Assembly: GCA_010093515.1 (NCBI GenBank)
Contig: MU001675.1
Coordinates: 65,032 to 129,031, forward strand
Length of the DNA stretch: 64,000 nucleotides
Source: Lineolata rhizophorae
Taxonomy: Eukaryota; Ascomycota; Dothideomycetes; Lineolatales; Lineolataceae
Direction of reading: 5' to 3'
Position 1 is the stretch's first letter. Every line of letters begins with the position of its first letter. This document shows, one piece after another, positions 1 through 11,637 of the stretch. The position numbers were made by a program, and so were the translations under genes. The notes below the pieces were generated by a model. That model was not told the origin of the DNA and did not search any database. It worked only from the letters and a program-made list of their open reading frames with translations.

Positions 1-2341
1 GTTGCGCTGCCTCCGCGGATCGCAGCGTTCATTAGGCTGTCGAGGCATAGCAGCGAGTGAGTGACCCGTCGAGTCCTGTTGGACTCGCAGCAGCCTGGCC
101 GATGGGGGATCCATTGGCTGTCGCGTTGCAACGTTGGAGGCACCGTTGGAGCTGAGCGGTGTCTTGTCCGGCCGGCGACGTCGGCGCGGATTGGCCGCCG
201 GCTATGCGTCGTCGGCAAAAAGGGAGCTGGCAGCTGCGCGTATGCAGCGCCGGGGCAGATCTTTTTCTTCTTTTCGACGGGCGTGTCCTCCATTGAGTGC
301 CCTAAGCTTCCTTCCTATCTGCCTATCTTCTAGCTACATACGTATCTAAGGGTACGGCGTTTTTCTTCGGTTAGACTTGGAGCTTGCTGTCAGGGGGCCC
401 TTGCGAGGCAAATTATTTTTCACTTCACTCCCAACGCAGTTCATATAGGTCATGGTCGAGTTGAGAATATCACATAGGCTATGGCCATGGCCAAGTGGCC
501 TTGTTGATCGCACGTATGTAGCTGGCCGGGTATCAAGCTGAGTGGGGGTTGATGAGGAGGGAAGAAAAAAAAAAAGGTCAGCCTCAAGCCCGTATTGCGT
601 TAGGAAACCGCCAATTTCTTTGCTTTATCGAAGAAGAGAAGGGAAAAAAAGAAAAAAAAATTAGTTCTACACAATAGAGAAAAGTCGCAATTCAATAATC
701 AAAGGAAGCGTGGCCATCACACGCGTCGGGCAGGGCTAGACGGGTCGAGCCAGGTACATACGTAGATGCATACCGGCAGAGGGCGTTCAAAGGATCCTTG
801 TGGCGTTTTGGTTATATCCCACGCCGAGCGGGTACATGTGCTATGTGGACGATAATCAGATGATTTGTATTCGAGCGGGCGGCCGGGTGGTTGGTTGGCG
901 CGGGACTTTTTGATGAGGGAGGAAAGAAAAGCGAACTCTTTGGGCCATTAATCGAATTCTACTATTGAGGCACGCACACAGGCGCGCACCCCTAGAAATG
1001 ATGGGCACGCGAGAGCAAGGGCACCCCGGGCGAGGGACTGCCGTGTCGTTTCCGCCAGCCCGGATTGCGATCCACGGGGCCTGGGACGAGCAACAGCTCG
1101 ACTCGACAACGACTGCCACACAACGGCCGAGTCGAGCGACGATGACGGCGATGGACGCCGTCTGCAGTCGACCAACCCAATGCACGGAGATACGGCGGCG
1201 AGACGCGGCGGGCGCAGAGCGCAGCGCGCAGCGCGGCACGCAGAGCGCAGCACGCAGAGACGTGGTCGAGCAGCTGGGGCCCGCGGCGGCGGTGCCTGCG
1301 CACATCGCTGGCCGGGGAACGCCTCTTTTGGCGCGACGGCTGCTCCCCGTTCGCCGTCCTGGCGCCCGGAGATCGTCCGCCGGAGCGGCCGGACGGCAAG
1401 GGGGTCCGCCGGCTCGGCTCTGGCTGACAGGCGGCGCCTTCGGAGAGCCCGCTGGTGGGCCGCCACGGCCATGAGGCTGGTCCGGGATAGGCTCGTCGAG
1501 CCGGCGTCCTGCGCGGCCGAAGCAGCCGGTTGATCGCAACAGTCCAGACGAAGGGAGACCCTTGCCCAGCTGGACTCGCCCGCGGCCGGCCGCACCGCTG
1601 CAGGGCTGCGGCGGAGGGAAAAAGAGACGAGCGGGCGTCCACAGGATGCGCGCGGGAGCAGCCCCTGGAGCGCCCTCGGGCCTGCCCGGGCTCGAAGGGG
1701 TTGGCGTCTGCCGGCGGTCGACGTCGAGAGTCGCCGCTCATGGCCGCACGAACCCCCACCACCGCCTCTTTGCCGTGCAGCAGCGCTCGCCGCGGGCCGG
1801 AGGCTGCGTCGCCGTCGCCGGCTTGCGCTGTTGTCGCCGTCTCTGCGGCCGGCGCCGCGAGCCAAGAACCCCGCGCGGCGGCTCGGCAGATCTGCTTCCG
1901 CAGTGTTGTGATGGGCCCGCCCCGACCGCGTCGTCGCCGCAGCCCAAACGCCCCGAAACCTACGAAAAGGCGAACCCTGAGCCCTCCTCGTCCCTCGAGC
2001 AGGCCGAACGCGAGTCAGCCCTGACTAGTGCCCGGAGCCGCGCTTCGTATCCCCGGCCTTGAGTCGCCGCAGCCGCCGCGGTATTAATCACCAAGATTTC
2101 GCCTTCGACGGAGAGTCATCTGCGCTCTATTCCTATGCCGGCCACCTTAGCCCTCACGTAATCGCCCGTTCGCCCCCGGTCCCCGCTTTTGCGCCCGCGA
2201 CAGCAAAAAACACCCAGCGCTCCCCCTCTTTCCGCTCCGACCACCGTCCCGCACGCTCTCGAACTCCTCGCCGTCGCCTTTTCCAGCAGACCCTTCCAGT
2301 CATCGCCGCGTTCGCCGAACCGCCGACTTCGACTCCGTGAC
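1..2341. other. Gene-free left flank and 5' leader of the metacaspase gene
   Basis: No protein family is recognisable on either strand. Long open frames between about 850 and 2000 on both strands are rich in Arg, Ala, Gly and Pro and look like GC-driven shadows. Purine tracts lie near 566-577 and 630-660. A GC-rich patch around 1200-1262 carries an imperfect GCAGAGC/GCAGCAC repeat. The last few hundred bases are C/T-rich, as in fungal 5' leaders. One TCCGCGGA palindrome is at 12-19. Confidence 0.5.
1200..1262. repeat. Imperfect GC-rich minisatellite
   Basis: Short variants of GCAGAGCGCAG and GCAGCACGCAG follow one another with small changes. It lies in the gene-free flank, and no function is inferred. 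Confidence 0.4.
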
Positions 2342-4384
2342 ATGTCATACTACCCGGGCCAGCAAGGTTGGGGCGGCCAGCCCCACGGCGGCTATCCTCC
2401 GCCGAGCTACCCTCCGCAGGGCGGATATCCGCCGCCGCAGCAGTACCCGTAAGCACCTTTTCCTCTCCAGAACCTCGTCGGTTCGCGCAATTCTCCAAAC
2501 CACAAGCCTTTTGATTGTCGCGTACCATACGAATTTCGGGAGGTGCGTTGCCGGAGCTAACGCCTGCGCTCGTCTCTTCTGCACAGACCGCAGGGATACC
2601 CACCGCCTTCCCCGCAGCCCGCATACGGCGGCTACGGAGCGCCGCCGCCGCCGCAGCCAAGTTATGGATACCACCAGGTACGGAGAATATCGGCTTGGGC
2701 GGTGACGGCGGAGAGATGGGGACAATGAAGATTGACCAGTTCTACGCAGACTCCTCCACCGCAACCGGGATACGGTTACCCGCCAAGCAACGGCTATGGA
2801 TCTCGGCCAGGTGCGTCCCTACCACCATCGGGCTCTGAATTCTAGGCGAAGGTTGATCAAAAGGTCCTAACTTCACCGACCGCAGGCATGCCGAGCGCGA
2901 ACAGCAACTCGTACATGCACGGCAACCACGCGGCGCCGCCACCGCCGCCCTCGCAAGCCCAAGCGTTCGGCCACGGCGCCCCGCAAGGATACACGTTCCA
3001 GTATAGCAACTGTACCGGCAAGCGCAAGGCGCTGCTGATCGGGATCAACTACTTCGGCCAGCGCGGCCAGCTGAGGGGCTGCATCAACGATGTCAAGAAC
3101 ATGAGCACGTATCTCAATGGCCACTTTGGCTACAAGCGTGAGGACATGGTCATCTTGACGGACGACCAGCAGAACCCGATGAGCCAGCCGACCAAGGCGA
3201 ACATCCTGAGGGCGATGCATTGGTTGGTCAAGGATGCGCAGCCGAACGATTCTTTATTCTTCCATTATTCTGGTGGGTTGTTCTGCCCCGTTGACGGTGC
3301 GCGACATCGTGACGCGGATCTGACGGTGTCGCAATTTAGGACACGGCGGCCAGACAAAGGATCTGGACGGTGACGAGGAAGACGGATACGACGAGGTTAT
3401 CTATCCGGTAGATTTCCGGCAAGCAGGTCACATCGTGGACGACGAGATGCACCGAATAATGTACGTCGCAGCAGCCATCCGAGTTTTCGTTCCTCGTTCG
3501 TTGCTGACAGAGAGATCAGGGTTGGTCCGCTCAAGCCCGGCGTGCGTCTGACGGCTATCTTCGACAGCTGCCACAGCGGCTCCGCGCTCGACCTGCCGTA
3601 CATCTACAGTACACAGGGTGTGCTCAAGGAGCCCAACCTGGCCAAGGAGGCCGGCCAGGGTCTGCTGGGCATCGTATCGTCGTACGCGCGAGGCGACATC
3701 GGCGGCATCGCCAACAACATCCTCAGCTTCGGCAAGAAGGCCATTGCCGGCGACGACGTGTACAAGAAGAACCTACGGACTAAGACGAGCCCGGCCGACG
3801 TCATCATGTGGAGCGGGAGCAAGGACTCGCAGACGTCGTACGTGCCATCCTATTCCCTATTTTACTCCTTTCAACGATTTGTATTCCTATATTGGAGCTC
3901 GTTTTGCTGATGCGTTGGGGGAAATGCGATTGCAGGCAAGACGCCCAGATCAAGGGCGAGGCGACGGGCGCCATGTCGTGGGCCTTCGTCACGGCGCTCA
4001 AGAAGAACCCGCAGCAGAGCTATGTGCAGCTGCTCAACAGCATCCGCGACGAGCTGCAGGGCAAGTACAGCCAGAAGCCGCAGCTGAGCGCCAGTCATCC
4101 GCTGAGTACGTCTTGACCAATCAACACTCACCGACCACCAAACCTGAGCACCGAACACCTCCATATCTGCCTGCCCATCTACCTACCTACCTGCCTACCT
4201 ACCTACCTACCACCTCTAAAGCATCCACTCCATCCTATTCCACACATTCGTCCTCAGGAGGCTCTCTCCCCTTTGGTTTGACGATTTCCCTTTGCATCTT
4301 CCGATCGCATGCTGGGTAGTACCTTTGGATTGCTAATTTGGACCCTCTCGTTTTGCAGATACCGATTTGCTCTACGTCATGTGA
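2342..4384 (+). CDS. MCA1: Metacaspase, type I (caspase-like cysteine peptidase)
   Basis: Cysteine peptidase of clan CD that cleaves after Arg/Lys and takes part in stress response, protein quality control and cell death in fungi. Eight exons: 2342-2448, 2587-2677, 2750-2810, 2886-3272, 3340-3460, 3520-3837, 3936-4105 and 4359-4384, giving 426 residues in continuous phase. Residues 1-110 form a Pro/Gln/Gly/Tyr-rich prodomain with [14 protein letters not shown]-like repeats. The p20 domain begins at [13 protein letters not shown]. Catalytic His217 lies in FFHYSGHGG, a motif split by intron 4, and catalytic Cys273 in DSCHSG. The C-terminus SHPLNTDLLYVM matches the usual fungal ending and confirms the tiny 26-nt last exon, which follows a 253-nt intron. 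The ATG at 2342 opens the typical MSYYPGQ prodomain. Length and motif order are normal for the family. Confidence 0.93.
4180..4211 (+). repeat. TACC microsatellite inside metacaspase intron 7
   Basis: About eight tandem TACC units with one TGCC variant, inside the unusually long intron 4106-4358. Confidence 0.85.
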
Positions 4385-5886
4385 TAGCGTCGCTCACGTG
4401 CCAGATTGCAAAACCACGCACTTTTGGGGAGGCGTTTCTGTTTATTCGAATTCGTTTTCAATCTGTATATAGCGTACGTTTTTTGGAGCTCCTTTTGTTT
4501 GCCTTTTCTATTGTCCGTCCTTGGTTTTTGATAGTAGGTACCTGGCATACCCCTATGACAACACTTGAAGAGACGGTTTCGATTTGCGCAGATGAACGGG
4601 CGATGCCAAAAGGGCTTGACAGCCTGGAGATAACTGGAGACTGTTGGAGCGTCCACGGTTGTTAATCGGACAAATTGAAGATTCGAGCGCGTTAGGCTCT
4701 TATTTCAAACTGGACGTGGGCATGGACATGGGACAGCAGGGCGCTATGGGATTCACACCTACGATATTCAAGAGCTTCACGTTTTAGTTCTAGTTTGGTT
4801 GATGTCTGGCGGCGAGCCGGGGCAAGCGCTGGGCAGGTAGAAGGTACTGATTGGGATTCACCCACTATAAGGGAGAACCTGCCTATGTACTTACGAGTAC
4901 TGTCTATACGAGGCAGAATGTAATGAGCATGTTTTGACGTAGCCAACCCCTGGACTCTTGGGAGGGCTGGTGCGGGAATGTCCGTTGTGCTGCTGCCGTA
5001 GAACGAGTCTACAGGAGTTTGGACACGGTTCAATTGGCGAGGGTAGGTCGACGTTTGTTCCTTCCCAGAGCCATAGACGCGTAAGGACTCACTGACCTTT
5101 TTAGACGTACCTACCCAGGACTCTCAGGCTTGGCAGCTCGTTCTTCAACTGGAAGTGTCTTGCCAGTTGCCACTTCGTGTTCGTCAGCGCTCTCGGCCCG
5201 CAATACCCACGACCGGGACGTATAACGCAAGCTCGATAGCTTTTGGGAAGGTTGGAACTTCCATTCAGAGCACAATGTCGTAGTCGTCGAACCTGGGTGA
5301 GTCCCTGGTCGTTCCTCTTTTACCTTCATAGGCAGTTCGTTTCTTGCGCTTTTAGTCGTTCTCATCTTCGGTTGGCGCCGCAACACTGCGGCGTCATGTC
5401 CTCTTGCACTTTTCAAATATGGAACCGCTGGAAATTCCTTCCTCAGACAGCATCAACATGTGCATCGGGGAAGGCTTTCGTTGATGATACCCTTAATGCC
5501 CGGGACGCTCCCTCTGTAACTGGCAAACCGACTCTAGCACTTTCTCTCTGTTATTTGTAGCATTACGTGTGCCTTTCTATCAAACAGCATCGCCAATTCC
5601 GCATGCCGGTGGTGGTGGCTTCCTTTGCTCGCTCAAACAAGTCAATAAAAGCGCCGTACTTCTCATGTTCACTGTTTTCTTCTTCCTCACAACACATCTC
5701 TCATCCAACATCGATCTACCTCACTCACCTTCGCTCTCTCATCTGGCTTAATCCACTCGACAACTCTTCTGTCAGCGTGGACATCCTACGCGGAGCTCTG
5801 CTACATCGGTTCCTCACCACAACTGTTCAAACCAGCACCTCAGTCACTCGACTCGCACCTCCTCCTCCAAAAACTATCCCAAAGCC
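4385..5886. other. Intergenic: metacaspase 3' side and CFEM gene promoter
   Basis: No gene recognised. The right part, about 5600-5880, is C/T-rich with many CTC/ACC runs, typical of a fungal core promoter and 5' leader feeding the CFEM gene at 5887. Confidence 0.5.
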
Positions 5887-7578
5887 ATGAAGTACACCAC
5901 CACCCCCAACGCCCCCATCCACCTCCTCACCCTCAGCGTCGCCCTCAGCGCCCCGACCATGCTCCGCACCGTCCACGCGCAAGCCACCCTCTCCTCCGCC
6001 CTCGCCCTCTGCGCCTCCCCCAACATGGAGCCCTGCCTCCGCAACGCCCAGGCGTCGGCGAACCTGGACCGGCTCGGCTGCCTGCCGCTCGTCGGGCCCC
6101 TCTTGCAGCCCGTCATCGGCCAGCCGGCCGACTGCTGCGTCGGCATCACGACGGCGCTCGACGTCTGCGTCGAGACCAACTGCCCGGCGCTGCCCTTCGA
6201 CGCGCGCCTCGCGGTCAAGGCGAGCATCTTGCCGCCGCTGGGATGCCCGGAGCCGCCAGCCGTCAGGGCGTCGAGCGCGGGAGCTGCGGCGGCGGCGCCG
6301 TCGTCGCCCTCGCCATCACCGCCCCCGCTGCCTCCTCCTCCAGTGCCGGCCCCGTCTCCGCCGCCGCCGCCGCCGTCCGCGCCCTTACCTCCGCCTCCGG
6401 TGGCGCCGTCACCGCCCGCGCCGTCACCACCGCCGCCACCGAGCACGTTCGTCACGGTGGGCGTCCCCGCGATCCAGCAGCCGTCGGTGATTCCCGTGCC
6501 GGGCCCGTTCTCGCTGCTGCCGAGCCCGGCGTCGCCCGCGGCGAGCGGTAGCAGTCCCGGAGGGCCGCAGATGAGCAGTGGCGGCGCTGCGCCGGCGTCA
6601 TCTGCGGCGCCGTCGCCGCCAGTCTCAGGTGCGTCGTCGTCGTTCTCCCGCTCCACGGCCGGTTTCAGAGATGCCACTCTCAGCCTATCTTCTTCATCTT
6701 CGTCCGCGGGTGGAGGAGCCGGCGGGTCTCCGACGTCGACGGCCGTCATCGACGTGCCGACCTTCGCCCCTCCTCCTCTTCCTCCGCCTCCATCTCTGCT
6801 CCTGCCGCCCCTCCCTCCCGTCTCGTTCCCGTTCCCCGAATTCCCGCCCGAGGCGTCGACGCAGTCCACGCTCAGGCAGATCAAAGTGACGTTGCCGGCC
6901 GTCTCAGAGTCGCCGTCGCCGTCGCCGCCGTCGTCCTCGCCGGCCGCAGCGCCCTCGTCGGCCGCGGGAACGCCGTCCTCGGCTCCTGCTCCCGCTCCCG
7001 CTCCAGCTCCCGCACCCGCGCCGCAAACTACAGACGCAGCACCCTCGCCAGAACCGCCATCGTCGTCGCCGGCAGCACCTTCGTCCTCACCCGAAGCGTC
7101 GCCGTCTGCCGAAGCGTCGCCATCGCCCGCGCCGTCGCCTTCGCCAGAACCGTCGCCTTCGCCAGAGCCGTCGACTGCGCCCGAACCAACGCCCATGCTC
7201 GGCCCGTCGCCCTCGGGCGCGCCCGCAAACGCCTCCTGCCCCTCGGGCGCGTACCCGGCCGACCTGCCCGACTGCGGCCACACGTGCGTGGGCAACATGA
7301 TGCGGATCGCGCAGGAGTCGTGGGGCTGCGGCGAGGGCGACTTCGGGTGCATGTGCGGGCACGCGGACTTCTGGCACGGGGTGCGGGACTGCTCGAACGA
7401 GGCGTGCGGGGCGGCCACCGAGGCCGAGAGGAGCGTTGCCGCGCTGGAGGAGATGTGTCCCGAGTGCGGAGGCGGGGGGGAGGGGATGTGGGGAGGGGCG
7501 TGGGGAGGGGCGTGTGAAGGGGTGGGGGAGACGGTGACGGTGACGGTGACGGTGACGGTGACGGCGGCGCCGGCGTGA
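5887..7578 (+). CDS. Secreted Pro/Ser-rich protein with C-terminal CFEM domain
   Basis: Uninterrupted frame of 563 residues. Residues 1-33 look like a signal peptide ending near TVHAQA. Residues about 35-120 form a cysteine-rich module with eight Cys, including one CC pair, that I cannot assign. Residues about 125-445 are Pro/Ser/Ala-rich low complexity with PPPP and APAPAP runs. Residues about 450-530 match the CFEM pattern: LPDCGHTC, then Cys after 13, GEGDFGCMC, then spacings of 11, 4 and 16 to the remaining Cys. The Asp before CxC is the residue that binds haem iron in characterised CFEM proteins. The C-terminus is a TVTVTV tail with no clear GPI signal. CFEM proteins serve in haem/iron capture, adhesion or as effectors; which applies here is unknown. 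Antisense frames over the gene are composition shadows. Confidence 0.82.
   Translation: MKYTTTPNAPIHLLTLSVALSAPTMLRTVHAQATLSSALALCASPNMEPCLRNAQASANLDRLGCLPLVGPLLQPVIGQPADCCVGITTALDVCVETNCPALPFDARLAVKASILPPLGCPEPPAVRASSAGAAAAAPSSPSPSPPPLPPPPVPAPSPPPPPPSAPLPPPPVAPSPPAPSPPPPPSTFVTVGVPAIQQPSVIPVPGPFSLLPSPASPAASGSSPGGPQMSSGGAAPASSAAPSPPVSGASSSFSRSTAGFRDATLSLSSSSSSAGGGAGGSPTSTAVIDVPTFAPPPLPPPPSLLLPPLPPVSFPFPEFPPEASTQSTLRQIKVTLPAVSESPSPSPPSSSPAAAPSSAAGTPSSAPAPAPAPAPAPAPQTTDAAPSPEPPSSSPAAPSSSPEASPSAEASPSPAPSPSPEPSPSPEPSTAPEPTPMLGPSPSGAPANASCPSGAYPADLPDCGHTCVGNMMRIAQESWGCGEGDFGCMCGHADFWHGVRDCSNEACGAATEAERSVAALEEMCPECGGGGEGMWGGAWGGACEGVGETVTVTVTVTVTAAPA
7531..7564 (+). repeat. GTGACG hexamer repeat at the 3' end of the CFEM gene
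   Basis: About 5.5 copies encode the TVTVTV tail just before the stop codon. Confidence 0.85.
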
Positions 7579-8508
7579 GGGGCGGGGAGTGAGGAGTGAG
7601 GAGTGAGGAGTGAGGTGGTTCAGAGTGGGTGCCAGGTGTAGGATGTTGAGGGTGTGGGTGAGTGGTGGTTGACGAGTGAAGAAGTTGTGGTGGATGGTTC
7701 AGATGCTGGTCATTAGCTTCAATTGGCCTCTCTCCTTAGCTCTCGCACTACTAGAATTCGGCTACATGGTTCCTACGGCTGCAATCCTTGAACAATGCGC
7801 GGAAATATATGCTTCATTTGCGCTTGCAGCGGCTCAATCACTTCGTGGTTCGGAAGTCTGAACTGGCGGCGGAGACTCCTTACGTTTCAGTTCTTTGACT
7901 GGCATTGTAGGAATGAAACATGTCACCACGAACACAATGCGGGTATCGAAGATGGGCCAGATTCTTTGATAATCCGATAAAATGATTTGCGGTCACGTGA
8001 GCGACGCAGCCGCTCGGGGCGCACAACCCTGACGATCGCGGGCGATCGCCGACCCCAAGCACCGAGAAGCCCGGGGGCCCTGCGCAATGACGCCCCGGCG
8101 CTCAGGACGCCCGTCATGAGGCGCGGACGCGGCTCCCAGCGCCGTCCAAGTGAGCAACGCTCCGCTCCCGCGCGGCCCGGCGCTCGACTCCGCTCTTCGC
8201 TCTCGTGGGATTTTGCTTCTCCGTCGGACCCCCAATTGGATATTGCTCGGGCCGGCTTAGGGTGAGCCTGCTGCTCCCGTGCTTCGCCGTACGCATTCCA
8301 ATTCCCGGCAAAGAATCACGTCTATGGGAACCTCTTCCTGGATATCGACCGTCCCACCCGGACAGGCGCGTGATGTCAGCGTCCCAGGAATGGGCTCTGC
8401 ATTCCGGCTCCTCCTCCACGGGCCCGGGCCGGACAGGCCACAAAGTTCCGCGAATTAGGTACGTGCGTGCCGGCATTAACCTTAAAGCTTAAGCTTAAGT
8501 TGTGAAAC
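7579..8508. other. Intergenic: CFEM 3' side and pyroglutamyl peptidase promoter
   Basis: Starts with four GGAGTGA heptamers at about 7586-7615. No gene recognised. A short AAGCTTAAGCTTAAG run lies at about 8485-8500, just before the next start codon. Confidence 0.5.
7586..7615 (+). repeat. GGAGTGA heptamer repeat
   Basis: Four direct heptamers directly after the CFEM stop codon, probably in the 3' UTR. Confidence 0.8.
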
Positions 8509-9619
8509 ATGAGCTTCCGTACGGCGGACATGAACACCGCCGAGGGGGTTGCTTCTGCTTCGAGCGGTCACGATGCAGACGAAGTGGCTGTTCTAGTCAC
8601 TGGCTTTGGAGTAAGTGACTATCCTTTTGCTCTACTGCTTGTCTCGCACTTGGCATCACCCAAGTCTACGCAACTCATATCTCCCAGTATCCAGCTCCTC
8701 TCTTCTTTTCCGCTTTCAAAATCGTCTCGTTTCCGTCTTTTCATACACCATCTCACGCCACACCGCCTTCGCATCCGCCCTCTAACCCAACCAGCCCTTC
8801 CTCAACAACTCCACCAACCCCTCCTGGCTCATCGCCTCCACCCTCCCCGCCCACCTCCCCGCCTCACCCACTTCCCACCCCTCCACGCCCCGCATCAACA
8901 TCCTCGTGCCGCCGCGCCCCATCCGCGTCGCGTACCGCGCCGTCCTGGCCACGATGCCGGCGTTCCTCGCCTCGACGTACGCGGCCGCCGACGTCGTCCT
9001 GCACATCGGCCTCGCGTCGGGCCGCTCCTTCTACACGCTCGAGAGCCGCGCCCACCGGGACGGGTACCGCGCGCGCGACGTCGACGGCGAGGGCTGGCGC
9101 GACGAGGACAGCTGGGCGCGCTGGGGCGCCGCCGGCCTGCCCGAGGTGCTGGCCAGCGGCTTCGACTGCGCCGACGTGTGGCGCCGGTGGAGGGAGGCCG
9201 TGGATCGGGTCGAGATGGAGGGAGGCGAGGGTGCGGGCGCGGGTGCGGGTGCGGGTGCGGGCGAAGCCGGCGGAGAGGAGGGCAAGTCGGGGCTGGACGT
9301 CAGACCGAGCGATGACGCCGGCAGGTTCCTGTGCGACTTCATTTACTATACGAGTTTGGCGTGGTTTGCGGACCGGTCGGCCAAGGAGGAAGAGGAGGAG
9401 GAGGAGGGGGAGGAGGAGGACGGCGGTCAGGACGGGACGGATCCGAACCGGGCGACCATCGGAAACAAGCCGCTCGAAAGGCCGGTTGCTTTCCTCCACG
9501 TGCCGGATCTACCGACCGAGGACGACGTGGAGAAGGGAAGGCAGGTCACGATTGCGCTTATCAGGGCGCTGGTTGAGAGCAGGAGGGTCACGATTGAGAA
9601 GAGGAGGTCGGGACAATGA
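8509..9619 (+). CDS. Pyroglutamyl peptidase I (pyrrolidone carboxyl peptidase)
   Basis: Cytosolic cysteine peptidase (MEROPS C15) that removes N-terminal pyroglutamate from peptides. Two exons, 8509-8610 and 8795-9619, join in phase 0 inside the N-terminal VLVTGFGPF motif, giving 308 residues. The catalytic triad is visible: Glu117 in GLASGRSFYTLESRAHR, Cys214 in AGRFLCD and His269 in VAFLHVP. Bacterial members are about 215 residues. The extra length comes mainly from a Gly/Ala repeat (about residues 180-195) between Glu and Cys, and an acidic Glu-rich run (about 228-240) between Cys and His. A second ATG at 8530 could also serve as start; neither affects the domain. Confidence 0.9.
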
Positions 9620-9874
9620 CGCTTTCGCGAAATCTCTCCACTCGGATCTAATTTGTGTAGATAGGTTCTAGTTTCATTGGTTTTACGGATGCACTGCATG
9701 GGTCTGCTTTGCCGGATTTAATTCTTTTAATTCTATCCAACGACCATAATTTCCATGGATATCAAAGAAATCAACTACGCCCGGAGCTACTTCATCGGCA
9801 ACCGACATCCCACTTGCCGAATGCTGAAGACGAGCCGCTCCTTACCCACCATGGTCTTGCACGCCCCACCCGTT

Positions 9875-11637
9875 CTAATCCATGCAGTCGTCCCGGAGGA
9901 ACATGAGCGACCGCAGCACCTCCTCGGTGCGGCTCCGCAGGGCGTCGTGATACATCATGTTCGTGATGAAGATCTTGCAGCCCTTGATGCTGCGCGCCGT
10001 CTCCAAGCTGAAGTCGTAGTCGACGTACATGTCGTCGACGTAGACGGCCGCGTAGACGGGGACCTCGTTTCGGGCGAGCTGCGCCTTGTCGTACAGGGCG
10101 GGCCAGTCCGAGTGCTCGGCGAGCATTTGGGCGGGGCCCTTGACCTTGCGCAGCTCGGCGTAGTCGTCGAACATCCAGGGGTAGATCTGGGGCAGTTGGT
10201 TAGGGTGGGCGGAAGAGATTCGGAGGCGGAGGATCGGCTGGGTGTTACACGCACCATCTCGCCGGTGAAGTATACTGGGCCTTGTGTGTCGAGGGCGAAC
10301 TCGGGATAATCCTGTCGCACCCGGTGTGCGGACCAATTAGATGCGGCGCTGAGTGAGGCGTGAGCAGAGTGCGCACGGACAGCGGACGACTGAACTGCGA
10401 GCGGGTCGGACGCACCCTTGACAGTATATCGGCTCGTGCAGCATCGAGTAGATGAGGTGGTCATCGTACGGGAGGGAGCTCTCGATGGCAGACAGGGTCG
10501 GCCTGGTCAAGTGACCGAATTGGTCCAGGTCAGACGACGCCCGGGAGACAATGTCTGGACTGACGTTAATCGGGTTCCACAGCGTGGGCATCAATCAAGT
10601 CAGGCCGCGCCCAGTCCTACCGTGTAAGCTATCAACGCCGCCTGGTGTCTGCGTCAGCATCCTCACTCGCGGGGTTCCCGGAGCCCTGGGCGCGAAGGGT
10701 GCATACCGTGGAAGCCCAGCATGATGCCGAGCTGCTGGAACCTCCGGGCCGAGAGCGAGGCCTCGGACGGCAGCCGGACGGTGCTGTCCCCAAAGCGGCG
10801 CAGCAGCCCCACGACGCGCTTCACGCGGTCGACGTCCTCGGGGTACTTGTTGTAGTAGATGTCGTTCTTCTCGATCACCTTCCTGTACAGCCGGCGGTAC
10901 ACCTCGTCGGGCGCGTCGACCGAGATGGGCGGCAGGCCGCCCAGGACGAAGGCTTCGCGCAGCCCGTCCGGGTACATGGACAGGTAGGACGTGATGACGA
11001 AGCCGCCGAAGCTTTGGCCGAGGACGGTCCACTTCTTCTTCTCGGGCGGGTAGTCGGCCGTCAGCAGCGCGCGCACGAGCTCGCAGTCGCGCACGATGCT
11101 GTCGGCGCGGAAGCTGGCGAGGTAGCGGGCCTGGACGGGGTCGTCGCCGCGCAGGCCGAGCGTGCTGGCAGCCACGGCGCCGCTGCGGCCGGTGCCGCGC
11201 TGGTCCAGGCACAGCACCTCGTAGCCGCGGTCCAGCATCATGTGCACGAAGGGGTAGTAGTGCGGGCTGCGGCACTCGAAGCCGGGGCCGCCCTGCAGGT
11301 ACACGAGCCAGGGCGGCTGCTTGGGCTTGGGGTCCGCCTCGGGCGCCGCCGGCTTCTCCGTCTTGGTCGCGCCGCGCCCGAAGAGCCGGATGCGGCCGGC
11401 CTCCGGCTTCGAGTGGTCGCGCGGCGCCTCGAAGACGTACTCGGTGATGCGGATCTTGCCTATGCGCCGCGGAGGGGGGAAGGGTTGTCAGATGGGACGG
11501 GGGGCGCGTGGAGGGGGGAGGGGAGGAGGGGGGAGGTTTTGGCGTCGCGCTGACGATGATAGTGATGAGGGCATCGGAGTACCGGGCACGATGTGAGAAC
11601 GCTGCTCCAGGATTTTGGCGCACGAGGGAGTGTCCAT
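9875..11637 (-). CDS. Proline iminopeptidase (alpha/beta hydrolase, S33)
   Basis: Releases N-terminal proline from peptides. Six exons on the minus strand: 11583-11637, 10707-11459, 10621-10641, 10416-10554, 10255-10348 and 9875-10186; phases agree throughout and give 457 residues. The first exon encodes MDTPSCAKILEQRSHIVPG, which joins to KIRITEYVFEAPRDHSKP, the family's usual N-terminus. LVYLQGGPGFE is the oxyanion region, DQRGTGRS follows, and the nucleophile Ser lies in GQSFGG. The C-terminal VYVDDMYVDYDFS and NMMYHDALRS carry the expected Asp and His. Exon 3 is only 21 nt and restores GFHGGVDSLHD. The gene diverges from the kelch gene at 12095. Confidence 0.9.

Noticed and set aside
856-2062. 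Several long frames on both strands upstream of the metacaspase
   Set aside because: Arg/Ala/Pro-rich, overlapping in all frames, with no family signal; GC-driven openness.
5874-7418. Long minus-strand open frame (514 codons) antisense to the CFEM gene
   Set aside because: Almost pure Gly/Ala/Asp, a shadow of the Pro/Ser codons of the sense gene; no motifs.
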